Shown here piece by piece: positions 26,403 through 33,876 of a stretch of DNA of 64,000 nucleotides. Origin of the DNA: Klebsiella variicola (GTDB taxonomy: Bacteria > Pseudomonadota > Gammaproteobacteria > Enterobacterales > Enterobacteriaceae); the NCBI RefSeq assembly GCF_000828055.2, contig NZ_CP010523.2:3038001-3102000 (forward strand), in the 5' to 3' direction. Within the stretch, counting starts at the first letter, position 1. Every line of letters begins with the position of its first letter. The position numbers and the translations under genes were made by a program. Below the pieces are notes generated by a model. That model was not told where the DNA came from, made no database searches, and saw only the letters and a list, made by a program, of their open reading frames with translations.

Positions 26403-26972
26403 ATGATGAGCAAGAAGATCCTGATGCTGGTCGGCGATTATGCCGAAGATTACGAAACGATGGTCCCTTTTCAGGCACTGCAGATGATTGGCCACCAGGT
26501 CGATGCCGTCTGCCCGGATAAAGCCGCTGGCGACTATGTCATGACCGCGATCCATGACTTTGACGGCGCCCAGACTTATAGCGAAAAGCCGGGGCACCGC
26601 TTCACCCTGAACGCCAATTTTGCCGCGGTGAAGGCCGAGGACTATGACGCGCTAGTGATCCCCGGTGGCCGGGCGCCGGAGTATCTGCGCCTGAACGAGG
26701 AGGTTATTAAACTGGTACAGGCATTCGACGCCGCGCGTAAACCTATCGCCGCCGTCTGCCACGGCCCGCAACTGCTGGCCGCCGCTGGTATTCTCCAGGG
26801 CCGCACTTGCAGCGCTTATCCCGCCTGTGCCCCGGAAGTGCGCCTGAGCGGTGGGCACTATGCGGATATTGGTATCGACCAGGCGCATGTTGACGGCAAT
26901 CTGGTCACCGCCCCCGCCTGGCCGGCCCACCCGCAGTGGCTGGCGAAATTCGCCGCCCTGCTGGCGGAATAA
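26403..26972 (+). CDS. DJ-1/PfpI family protein
   Basis: A 189-aa class I glutamine-amidotransferase-like protein. The nucleophile elbow Ala-Val-Cys-His-Gly-Pro (Cys119, His120) and the N-terminal Asp-Tyr-Ala-Glu-Asp-Tyr-Glu segment, which supplies the acidic residue, match PfpI/DJ-1 members. Those act as glyoxalases, deglycases or stress proteins; the exact reaction cannot be read from sequence. The start could also be the second ATG at 26406. It is transcribed away from the T6SS operon and converges on the SDR gene. Downstream, at 26981-26998, a weak AT-rich hairpin may end transcription. Confidence 0.85.
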   Translation: MMSKKILMLVGDYAEDYETMVPFQALQMIGHQVDAVCPDKAAGDYVMTAIHDFDGAQTYSEKPGHRFTLNANFAAVKAEDYDALVIPGGRAPEYLRLNEEVIKLVQAFDAARKPIAAVCHGPQLLAAAGILQGRTCSAYPACAPEVRLSGGHYADIGIDQAHVDGNLVTAPAWPAHPQWLAKFAALLAE

Positions 26973-27129
26973 CGGCCTGTAGAGAAAGCGTTTTCTCTGG
27001 CGAAGGGAATTGGCCATCGCCGCGCTGGTGCTCTCCTTCCCACCGGCACGGCGCTGTTTGATCAGCCGTTCCCGCAGCAGCTTAACCTGACTCAACTCAG
27101 CAAAACGTTGGCCGGATAGTCCCCTCGCT

Positions 27130-27891
27130 TCAGATCCGCATTCCCCCGGAAACCTCAATGCGCTGGGCATTCACCCAGCGATGATCATCGGATAACAGCG
27201 AGGCGATCATCGGCCCGATATCCTCTGGCACCCCCGGTCGTCCCAGCGCCGTCATGTTCGCCACCGCCTGAGCGACCTGCGGGTTATCCCGCACCACCCC
27301 GCCGCTGAAATCGGTGGCGATGGCGCCGGGCGCCACGCAGTTCACCGTAATTGCGCGACTGCCCAGCTCAAACGCCATATAGCGGGTCAGGGTTTCCACC
27401 GCGGACTTCATGATCGCATAGGGCGCCCGGTTCGCCATCACGATACGGGTTAGCCCGGACGAGACATTCACTATCCGTCCGCCATCGGCCAGCAGCGGCA
27501 ACAGTTTTTGGCTGAGGAAAAAAACGCCCTTCACGTGGATACGATACAGCGCATCGAATTCCGCTTCCGTGGCGTTAAGAAAACCCATGCCGCTGGCATT
27601 GCCGGCATTATTGACCAGGTAATGAAACCGATCGGCCCCCAGCTCCGCCAGCGCCTCCTGAAAGGCGCTGACAAATCCGTCAAAGGTATCGGTTTCGCCG
27701 GCGCTGAAGGGCAACGCAATCGCCCGGGCGCCCAGTGCTTCAACACGTTTAACCACCTCGTTCGCCTCGGCAAAATACGCGTTATAGGTCAATACCACAT
27801 TCACGCCGCGCTGAGCCAGCGCTTCAACGGTCGCGCGCCCCAGGCCGCGGCTGCCGCCTGTCACCAGGGCAATTTTTGCGCTATTGTTCAT
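27130..27891 (-). CDS. SDR family oxidoreductase
   Basis: A 253-aa classical short-chain dehydrogenase/reductase. It has the cofactor motif Thr-Gly-Gly-Ser-Arg-Gly-Leu-Gly at 11-18, Asn-Asn-Ala-Gly at 94-97, catalytic Ser144/145, Tyr158 and Lys162, and a C-terminal Gly-Gly strand. A likely NADP preference is suggested by the Arg in the Gly motif; the substrate is unknown. The start at 27891 is preceded by a GGGGGAA site; an upstream in-frame ATG (27921) is less likely. It is divergent from a LysR gene, the usual layout for a regulator and its target, though that regulator carries a stop codon here. Confidence 0.92.
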   Translation of the reverse strand: MNNSAKIALVTGGSRGLGRATVEALAQRGVNVVLTYNAYFAEANEVVKRVEALGARAIALPFSAGETDTFDGFVSAFQEALAELGADRFHYLVNNAGNASGMGFLNATEAEFDALYRIHVKGVFFLSQKLLPLLADGGRIVNVSSGLTRIVMANRAPYAIMKSAVETLTRYMAFELGSRAITVNCVAPGAIATDFSGGVVRDNPQVAQAVANMTALGRPGVPEDIGPMIASLLSDDHRWVNAQRIEVSGGMRI

Positions 27892-27999
27892 GTTTCCCCC
27901 TTTTCTCTCTGCTGAAAACATGAGCGATTATAGGCTTCTGCATGCCGACGATAAGATCGCATTGCCCGACAGGATTGTTTTGCCAGCTGGAACAATGTC

Positions 28000-28914
28000 A
28001 TGGATAAACTGGATACCCTGACCCTGTTCGTGCGCATCGTCGAACGAGGTTCGTTCAGCGCCGCCGCCGCGGATCTGGGTTTTTCCCGGCCGGTGGCGAC
28101 CGCGGCCATTAAGGCGCTGGAGGCCAGTCTCGGGGCGCGGCTGCTGCAGCGCACCACCCGGCACGTACGACCGACGGCGGAGGGCTAGCTGTATTATCAG
28201 CGCTGCGTGGCTATTCTGGCGGCCCTTGAGGAGGCCAACCGCAGCGCCGGGGGGAGCATTGCCGGTATTATCCGCGTGGACGTGGCGGGCAATCTGGCGC
28301 GAACCCTGCTGCTGCCCGCGCTGCCACAGTTTCTCGCCCGCTATCCTGCCATGACGCTGCAGATCGGTGAAAGCGAGCGCGACGTCGATCTGGTTCGCGA
28401 AGGGGTCGACTGCGTCATTCGCGGCGGCCATCTCCCCGACAGCGAGATGATTTGCCGGCCGCTCGCCAGGCTGCAGGAAATCACCTGCGCCAGTCCGGCC
28501 TACCTCGTCCGGTACGGTACCCCGCATACGATTGAAGGACTGACGGGCCACGTGATGATCGGGTTTGTTTCATCGCGCACGCAACGTACCTTGCCGCTGA
28601 GCTTTACCCAGGATGGCCGCCAGAGCGAGGTCAGTTTGCCCTGTCGGCTGCTGACCTCCGATGCCGACGTTGGCGCCGAAGCGGCAAGGCTTGGCTTTGG
28701 CCTGTATCAGGCCCCCTTGCCCCGCCTTGAGGCCGATCTGGCGTCGGGCGCGTTAACGGAAGTGCTGGCCGATTTTCGCCCTGCGCCGCTCCCGCTCTCC
28801 CTGCTCTATCCCAGTAATCGGCAGCTCTCTGCCCGGGTACAGGTATTTATCGACTGGGTGACGGCGCTGATGAAGCCTCCCCTGGCGCAGCAGGCATCCG
28901 GAAGGCTAAAATAA
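28000..28914 (+). pseudogene. LysR-type regulator interrupted by an in-frame stop
   Basis: Two same-frame segments make one LysR protein. Codons 1-62 are the winged helix-turn-helix (opening Met-Asp-Lys-Leu-Asp-Thr-Leu, ending Pro-Thr-Ala-Glu-Gly). A TAG at 28186-28188 stands where the family usually has Glu. The substrate-binding domain then continues without a frameshift to 28914. A single G-to-T change (GAG to TAG) would explain it. As read, the gene is broken, unless restart, suppression or a sequencing error applies. It is divergent from the SDR gene it probably controlled. Confidence 0.88.
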
Positions 28915-29216
28915 TATTTGCTATTATTTGCGGCTCGTGCGTTAATCGTTAAGTCGATTTACCAGACGAAAAGTTATTATCTAAGTACGCGTTCTCATCT
29001 CCAGGCGTTATCCCTGATACCACCTTCCTTTGAGCAGTCCCGTTAGTATTTTGCTTTTTCTGTAAACAGGCTCTGTCAGATCCCTGTTGGCTCGTTAATA
29101 AAGCCCTCCGACTGACGCAATACCCGGCTTACCACTAACAAAAATCAGCCGCGTTAATTTTCCTGAAAACGACCTTTGTCTTTTCAACAGAACATTACCC
29201 ATACAAGGTTTACATT
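28915..29216 (+). promoter_or_regulatory. Noncoding leader region upstream of ymcF-like gene
   Basis: About 300 bp with no credible gene. An AT-rich inverted repeat lies right after the LysR frame (near 28913-28940). The rest has no strong coding signal and leads into an AAGG site 8 bases before the small cold-shock-type gene. Cold-shock transcripts often carry long structured 5' leaders, so part of this stretch may be an untranslated leader; no cold box could be confirmed by eye. Confidence 0.35.
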
Positions 29217-29405
29217 ATGATTGAACATATCCATTTTAGATGCCCATGCTGCCATGGCTCCCAGTACAGAACGTCCCAGTTTGATGTGACGGAAAAAAAT
29301 CCCTTTGGTGCGAAATGCATTTTCTGCAAATCGGCGATGATGACATTTGATGCTATCCGCCCTCGTCATCTGGGCGCGCAGTCTACTGCGCAGGCACAAC
29401 AATAA
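29217..29405 (+). CDS. ymcF: YmcF-like small cold-shock protein (zinc-ribbon-like)
   Basis: A 62-aa protein resembling the E. coli small cold-shock proteins YmcF and YnfQ, as far as I recall them. It has Cys-Pro-Cys-Cys-His near residue 9-13 and Cys-Ile-Phe-Cys near residue 35-38, giving two Cys pairs that could hold one zinc. Its molecular role is not known. It stands alone between a broken LysR gene and the partner-switching genes on the other strand. A small hairpin followed by T residues lies 27 bp past its stop. Confidence 0.75.
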   Translation: MIEHIHFRCPCCHGSQYRTSQFDVTEKNPFGAKCIFCKSAMMTFDAIRPRHLGAQSTAQAQQ

Positions 29406-29431
29406 GTATGCGCGGGTAAAGCATGCCTGTT

Positions 29432-29458
29432 ATCCGCCAGGCGGATGACGTCTTTTTC
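29432..29458 (+). terminator. Possible terminator after ymcF-like gene
   Basis: A 6-bp GC stem (ATCCGC/GCGGAT, 3-base loop) is followed, after GACG, by a T-rich run. It ends exactly where the opposing kinase gene stops, so it may serve convergent transcripts. The stem is short. Confidence 0.4.
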
Positions 29459-29929
29459 TCAACCGCCGTTTTTGTCGGCTGAATAATTAACAGCGGGATC
29501 AGGCAACGCTTTTATCAGGGTGGTAATATTTTTCCCTGCATTCATTTCAACGTCAAAAAAGTCCACCGCACGCAGAATAAGCCGCAAGCCTCTACCGCTT
29601 TCCGCTAACGGATCGACATCGAAATGCTCATTACCACGCGCCAGCGCCAGGCGCTCGGCGGGAAAGGTTTCCCCCGAGTCGGTAAAGCGCAGCGTCACCC
29701 GTCGGTCCGCGACCCTAAACTCCACACCAAAACGACTTTCCCGATCCTCATGCAGCGCATAGCGAATAATATTCGTTGCCGTTTCACAAGCGGCGAGATC
29801 GAGCGCGAAACGCCACTCCTCCCCGACAGGCAGCGAAGCCATTTGCTGGGCAAGCCACTCCGCCAGCGGTGAAAGCGAGGTGAGTTCGGCAGGAAACATC
29901 ATGTTGCTATTCACGGGCACGTCACTCAT
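29459..29929 (-). CDS. RsbW-like anti-sigma/serine kinase (HATPase)
   Basis: A 156-aa single-domain GHKL ATPase of the RsbW/SpoIIAB type. The N box holds Glu49 and Asn53 (Cys-Glu-Thr-Ala-Thr-Asn), the G1 box is Asp-Ser-Gly near 88-90, and a Gly-Arg-Gly-Leu-Arg-Leu motif follows. Such proteins bind and phosphorylate a STAS partner and release a target when the STAS protein is dephosphorylated. The STAS and PP2C genes lie immediately upstream (8-bp and 11-bp overlaps), so all three parts of a partner switch are present. No sigma factor is adjacent, so the target is unknown. Confidence 0.88.
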   Translation of the reverse strand: MSDVPVNSNMMFPAELTSLSPLAEWLAQQMASLPVGEEWRFALDLAACETATNIIRYALHEDRESRFGVEFRVADRRVTLRFTDSGETFPAERLALARGNEHFDVDPLAESGRGLRLILRAVDFFDVEMNAGKNITTLIKALPDPAVNYSADKNGG

Positions 29930-30260
29930 TTAACTGCGCAAGTGCCGAGGTGCGATCCTCGCAAATGCGGAAAATACGATCCATACGGGTCAGCGTGAAC
30001 ATATTGCGGATGCCAGGATTCAGCGCGCACAGCGTCATCTCCCCTTTCCCGTTCATCATCTTCATCAGAGAAACCAGGGTTCCCAGACCGCTACTGTCGA
30101 TAAAATCAATTTCGCTGAAATCAACAATCAGATCGCCGGGCGCTTCGCCTATCTCCTGGGCGATTGCCGATTTAAAGGCTACTGCGACGGAAGCATCCAG
30201 CCGACGCACCGCCGGCGTCAGGATCGTCACCGAGGCCTGCCGTTCGGTTTCAATTTTCAT
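29922..30260 (-). CDS. STAS-domain anti-sigma-factor antagonist
   Basis: A 112-aa STAS protein starting at the ATG at 30260, inside the end of the phosphatase gene. The phosphorylation site lies in Asp-Ser-Ser-Gly-Leu-Gly (Ser56/57), preceded by Ile-Asp-Phe-Ile. In partner switching, the unphosphorylated form binds the RsbW-like kinase. The gene order phosphatase, STAS, kinase is a complete switch. A longer start at 30281 is possible but lacks the family N-terminus. Confidence 0.9.
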   Translation of the reverse strand: MKIETERQASVTILTPAVRRLDASVAVAFKSAIAQEIGEAPGDLIVDFSEIDFIDSSGLGTLVSLMKMMNGKGEMTLCALNPGIRNMFTLTRMDRIFRICEDRTSALAQLNE

Positions 30261-31464
30261 CACTGTCCCCTGTACGTTCAATAATCAAGAGTGAAACATC
30301 ATCGGCCATCGCCTGGGTCTCCTGCGCGTCGCCATTGCGCCAGTGGATCAAGTGCCGGGCAAACCGCGGCAGCAGCGCGGGCAGCGGCTGCGTCACACTG
30401 TCCTGCAGCCACGCTTGTAAACGCGCTTCGCCAAACTGTTCACCGCTCCGGTTTTCACATTCGGTGATACCGTCGCTGAACAGGCAAAGCCGCTCTCCTG
30501 GCGCCAGCGAGAAACTGACATCTGCCCATGAGAGATGGTTTATCAACCCCACCGGCGCCCCACCGCTACCGGCCGAGCGCACACTTCCATCAACGGTGAC
30601 GATAAACGGCGTGGGATGCCCGGCCTGACACAGTTTCCCCTCACCGGTTGTGAGGTCGATGACGCCATAGATCAGGGTGAAATAGCTGACAATCTCTGCC
30701 TCGTCGCTACAAAAACGACCATTCAGGATCTGCACTACCTCGGCAGGTGATGCCGGCTGGTTATCAGCAGAGAAAAGAAAACGCTCAACCGCCCTGCCAT
30801 GTAGAAACTGGCGGGCGACGGCAAGCGACATCATCGCCGCCCCCACGCCGTGCCCGGAGACATCCACGCAGTAAAATCCGAGATGCTCCCCCAGCGGGAA
30901 AACATTAAAAATATCCCCCGATACCCAGGCCGACGGCAGGAAAATCCAGTCGGAGAAAAAACCCTGATAGCACAGCTGATGAGCCGGGAGAACCGACTGC
31001 TGAATGCGCGCCGCCAGCTCCAGATCCTGTTCAATCTGCCGCAGCGCTTCACTTAGCCGCGTATTGCGCGCGGCGAGGTCGGCTTCAAGGGAGAGGATCC
31101 GCGCCCCGGCGTGCAGTCGCGCCCGCAGTTCACTCTGCTCCACCGGCTTACTGAGAAAATCATCGGCCCCTGCCGCAAACCCTTGCGTTAAATCGCCCGG
31201 ATTTTCGCGAGCGGTGAGCAATATCAGATAAACGTAGTGACCAAACTGGCGACGGCGAACTTCCCGGCACAGCGTCAGGCCATTCATCTCCGGCATTTCC
31301 CAGTCGCTAATCACCAGGCTGACGGGCTGGTTTTCGAGGATCGCCAGCGCGGCGACGCCGTTTTCCGCCTCACTGACGATATAGCCCCACTGCGTCAACA
31401 TTCGGCTCAAGAGCCGACGATAAACCAGCGAATCTTCAACAATCAGGACGTGCTGTGCCGACAT
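30250..31464 (-). CDS. Response regulator with PP2C (SpoIIE/RsbU-like) phosphatase output
   Basis: A 404-aa protein. An N-terminal receiver domain has the acidic pair Glu10/Asp11, phospho-acceptor Asp54 and Lys106. A coiled-coil linker (about 120-155) follows, then a PP2C phosphatase with metal-binding Asp184 (Val-Ser-Gly-Asp) and Asp201 (Asp-Val-Ser-Gly-His-Gly). It should dephosphorylate the adjacent STAS protein when its receiver is phosphorylated. The hybrid kinase at 40.4-43.1 kb is a candidate source of the phosphate; this link is inferred. The layout resembles the REC-PP2C regulators HsbR and SypE, which control biofilm or polysaccharide traits in other bacteria. Confidence 0.92.
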   Translation of the reverse strand: MSAQHVLIVEDSLVYRRLLSRMLTQWGYIVSEAENGVAALAILENQPVSLVISDWEMPEMNGLTLCREVRRRQFGHYVYLILLTARENPGDLTQGFAAGADDFLSKPVEQSELRARLHAGARILSLEADLAARNTRLSEALRQIEQDLELAARIQQSVLPAHQLCYQGFFSDWIFLPSAWVSGDIFNVFPLGEHLGFYCVDVSGHGVGAAMMSLAVARQFLHGRAVERFLFSADNQPASPAEVVQILNGRFCSDEAEIVSYFTLIYGVIDLTTGEGKLCQAGHPTPFIVTVDGSVRSAGSGGAPVGLINHLSWADVSFSLAPGERLCLFSDGITECENRSGEQFGEARLQAWLQDSVTQPLPALLPRFARHLIHWRNGDAQETQAMADDVSLLIIERTGDSDEN

Positions 31465-31472
31465 CGCGCCTC

Positions 31473-32372
31473 CTAAATCGGCAAGAACCAGATAAGGCTG
31501 ATCGTGCCTTCACGAAACTTGCCGCTGCCGCTGTCGTGCCCCGGATAGCGGGTACCGGCATAGTTGGCATACTGCACAGAGAACGATCCTGGCGTATAGC
31601 CCGCGTAACCGAAGCTGTAGCTGTAGTCGCCATTCCACGGTTGCTGCTGGCTGCTGTCGGGGTACCAGAACGCCGTCGCACGGATAAAGAAATGTTGCTT
31701 AAAGGTATATCCGCACCCCCCGAGCAGTACGTTTTTGTTTTTGCGTATATCGTCACTCTCCAGATCGTAATAACGCGGCACCCAACTGTAGCCCACCTGG
31801 CACATGATGGCGTCGCCTTTGTTGATCAGCAGCGTATTCTCCATGGGCTTCGGCAGGGAAAATTTATATGCCAGAGTGATGGCTCCCTGCTCAAAATAGG
31901 TGTGACGCTTGCTGCCTGAGGTCCAGAAGTGGTTATCGCCATAGTTACTGTAAACCAGGCTGACGGTATTGGCATGCCAGTCGTCGTAGCCAAAACTATA
32001 GCGAAAATCGGCGGTATAGCGGCTGGTATCAGTCACCGGTAAACGGGATGTCACGTTGGCGAACCAGAAGCTGTAAGGCGAGTATTGCAGGCTGAGGTTC
32101 AGCGTCTGATTATATTTTTTCTTCTGTTCTGCGCTGTCTGAGCTGTTGGGGACGGTCATCCACTGCTCTTTTAAACCCGAACTAAAGCTCAGCGCTCCCG
32201 AAAACACCTTGTCATTCCCGGAAAAAAGCCGTCCCCAGCGGCTGGTAAACACGCCGGCCTGCACCGGTTCACCATTTTTATCACGCAGCGGTTGTGCGTC
32301 GTTATTCTCTGCTCCTTCCGCACCTGCGATGGCGCACCATAGCGCGCAGGCCAGCATATACTTCTCCCGCAT
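31473..32372 (-). CDS. Predicted outer-membrane beta-barrel protein of the polysaccharide locus
   Basis: A 299-aa protein with an N-terminal signal peptide (cleavage near residue 18-21) and many alternating aromatic strands (Tyr/Phe/Trp every second residue), ending in a C-terminal strand rich in Trp and Phe, all typical of an outer-membrane barrel. I do not recognise the family with certainty. It lies 10 bp after the OpgC-like gene and 8 bp before the REC-PP2C gene, so it is co-transcribed with them. It may be a pore for an exported glycan or a surface anchor for it. Confidence 0.75.
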   Translation of the reverse strand: MREKYMLACALWCAIAGAEGAENNDAQPLRDKNGEPVQAGVFTSRWGRLFSGNDKVFSGALSFSSGLKEQWMTVPNSSDSAEQKKKYNQTLNLSLQYSPYSFWFANVTSRLPVTDTSRYTADFRYSFGYDDWHANTVSLVYSNYGDNHFWTSGSKRHTYFEQGAITLAYKFSLPKPMENTLLINKGDAIMCQVGYSWVPRYYDLESDDIRKNKNVLLGGCGYTFKQHFFIRATAFWYPDSSQQQPWNGDYSYSFGYAGYTPGSFSVQYANYAGTRYPGHDSGSGKFREGTISLIWFLPI

Positions 32373-32382
32373 TTGCCCTTCC

Positions 32383-33600
32383 TTAGTTAGGTATCCAGCG
32401 TGCGGCGACGCGGTATTTGGCCATCAGCCACAGTACGCCCAGCGCGGCGGCATGGATCAAGGTGTTCACTATCCACGCCTGGTGCCACAGATCGAAGGTG
32501 ACCAACTGGCTTACGGCGAGCACGATATAAACATGCAAAATGAAGGTGTAGAGCGAACGCTGCCCGAGCGGGATCAGGAACCAGCCAGCCAGCCAGTTCA
32601 GGGGACGCCAACACCAGGTCAATAACAGATAAATAGTGACCATCAGACTGATATCATTGAGGATCCGTACCGGCCCGAGGCCGTTTTTCGCCGCCCAGGT
32701 ATGATAAAAGGCGTTAAACTCCGCCGGAGGGATCACGTGCATCAGCAGCGCGGGCGGCATAAAAGGATTGGTATGGTTCTGGGCGACAAACGCAAGGATA
32801 AGCGCGATGAACACCAGCGCCGCGACGGCGACTTTGCCGGGTGGCGTGCGGGCGAAAGAGATCAGTTCCGCTTTGTACCAGCCGCAGCACATTCCCAGCA
32901 CAAAGATAAATTGCCAGGCCAGCAGGGGAAAGGCGAATTCAAATTCGCAGGGCGTCACCCGTACCGGCCAGCGTTGCCAGCAGCCGTAGATCAGCAGCGA
33001 GACGCCCAGTAAGGGGTAGACGTGACCCTTTTGCAGCATTCCCAGAAACAACGGGCTGAGTAACAACAGAAAAATATAGAGACCGAGGATCTGCGTTTGG
33101 TGTGGGCCAATCTGCAGATAGAGGATAATGTTAAACCACGTCTCTTTTATTTGCGGGGTGAGTGGATAGAGCGACCAGCTGGTCCCGGAAAAACGATCGG
33201 TAAAGTGAGTGACTTCAAAGGCATTAATAAACGGAAAATATCTCAGCAAAAGAAAAGAGACAATAATAATAATATTAACCTGATATATTTTCCATGCGCG
33301 CAGATAAAGTCCCCAGCCCACCGTCAGTAATACAGCTTTTTGTAATCTGACACGATTTAGCATCCCTAACATAAAGCCCGACAGGATCACAAAACCCTCG
33401 GCGCCAGTGGTCAAACCAAAACGCTCCCAGCTGAAAATATTAAATATCGACATCACTTCCGTATGCGCCACCACCATCATAACGAGAGCAATGCCGCGCA
33501 TAAAGTCGATACGCAGGTCGCGTTCACCCGCCAGAGAATAACGCCAGACTATTGATTTATCAGTTTCTTTTTGCGAAATCGCTGAGGCAACCTGGCTCAT
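32383..33600 (-). CDS. OpgC-like membrane acyltransferase
   Basis: A 405-aa polytopic membrane protein with about 10 TM helices. The N-terminal Arg-Asp-Leu-Arg-Ile-Asp-Phe-Met-Arg-Gly-Ile-Ala segment and the Gly-Ala-Glu-Gly-Phe-Val-Ile-Leu-Ser-Gly-Phe motif are the OpgC signature. OpgC adds succinyl groups to osmoregulated periplasmic glucans. Here no opgG/opgH lies nearby, but a glycosyltransferase operon is divergent from it. It probably modifies the glycan made by that operon (inference). Confidence 0.88.
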   Translation of the reverse strand: MSQVASAISQKETDKSIVWRYSLAGERDLRIDFMRGIALVMMVVAHTEVMSIFNIFSWERFGLTTGAEGFVILSGFMLGMLNRVRLQKAVLLTVGWGLYLRAWKIYQVNIIIIVSFLLLRYFPFINAFEVTHFTDRFSGTSWSLYPLTPQIKETWFNIILYLQIGPHQTQILGLYIFLLLLSPLFLGMLQKGHVYPLLGVSLLIYGCWQRWPVRVTPCEFEFAFPLLAWQFIFVLGMCCGWYKAELISFARTPPGKVAVAALVFIALILAFVAQNHTNPFMPPALLMHVIPPAEFNAFYHTWAAKNGLGPVRILNDISLMVTIYLLLTWCWRPLNWLAGWFLIPLGQRSLYTFILHVYIVLAVSQLVTFDLWHQAWIVNTLIHAAALGVLWLMAKYRVAARWIPN

Positions 33601-33876
33601 GGAGGATCCTGTCGTCTACCCTGCAACATTTATTACAAATTATTTAGATAGTGTAGAATGCGCTATCTTGCAATGCCCTTTTTATAAATTCCCCCTGCAT
33701 GCATCACACTATGTTAAGCTATCCAGGCACTTCTCAATTCACGCTGTTGAAATTTTTACGCCGCCATCTACACTCATTTTACTGTTATTTACCTGCCATA
33801 ATGCGTCCTGCTGAATGCACCAGGTCGATAACAGACCTGTCACTCAAACTCAGCGCGGAATCAGGATATCCTTGCT
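33601..33876. promoter_or_regulatory. Divergent promoter region of the polysaccharide locus
   Basis: A 276-bp AT-rich gap separates the leftward acyltransferase/partner-switch operon from the rightward glycosyltransferase operon. No credible gene. It must carry both promoters. TTATTTAGATA-like and TATAAATT-like stretches occur, but I cannot fix the start sites by eye. Confidence 0.6.

Noticed and set aside
27002-27119. A short forward frame ending Leu-Ser-Lys-Thr-Leu-Ala-Gly that reads like the C-terminus of a lost protein
   Set aside because: Too short to assign and without a start; could be chance in a 157-bp convergent gap.
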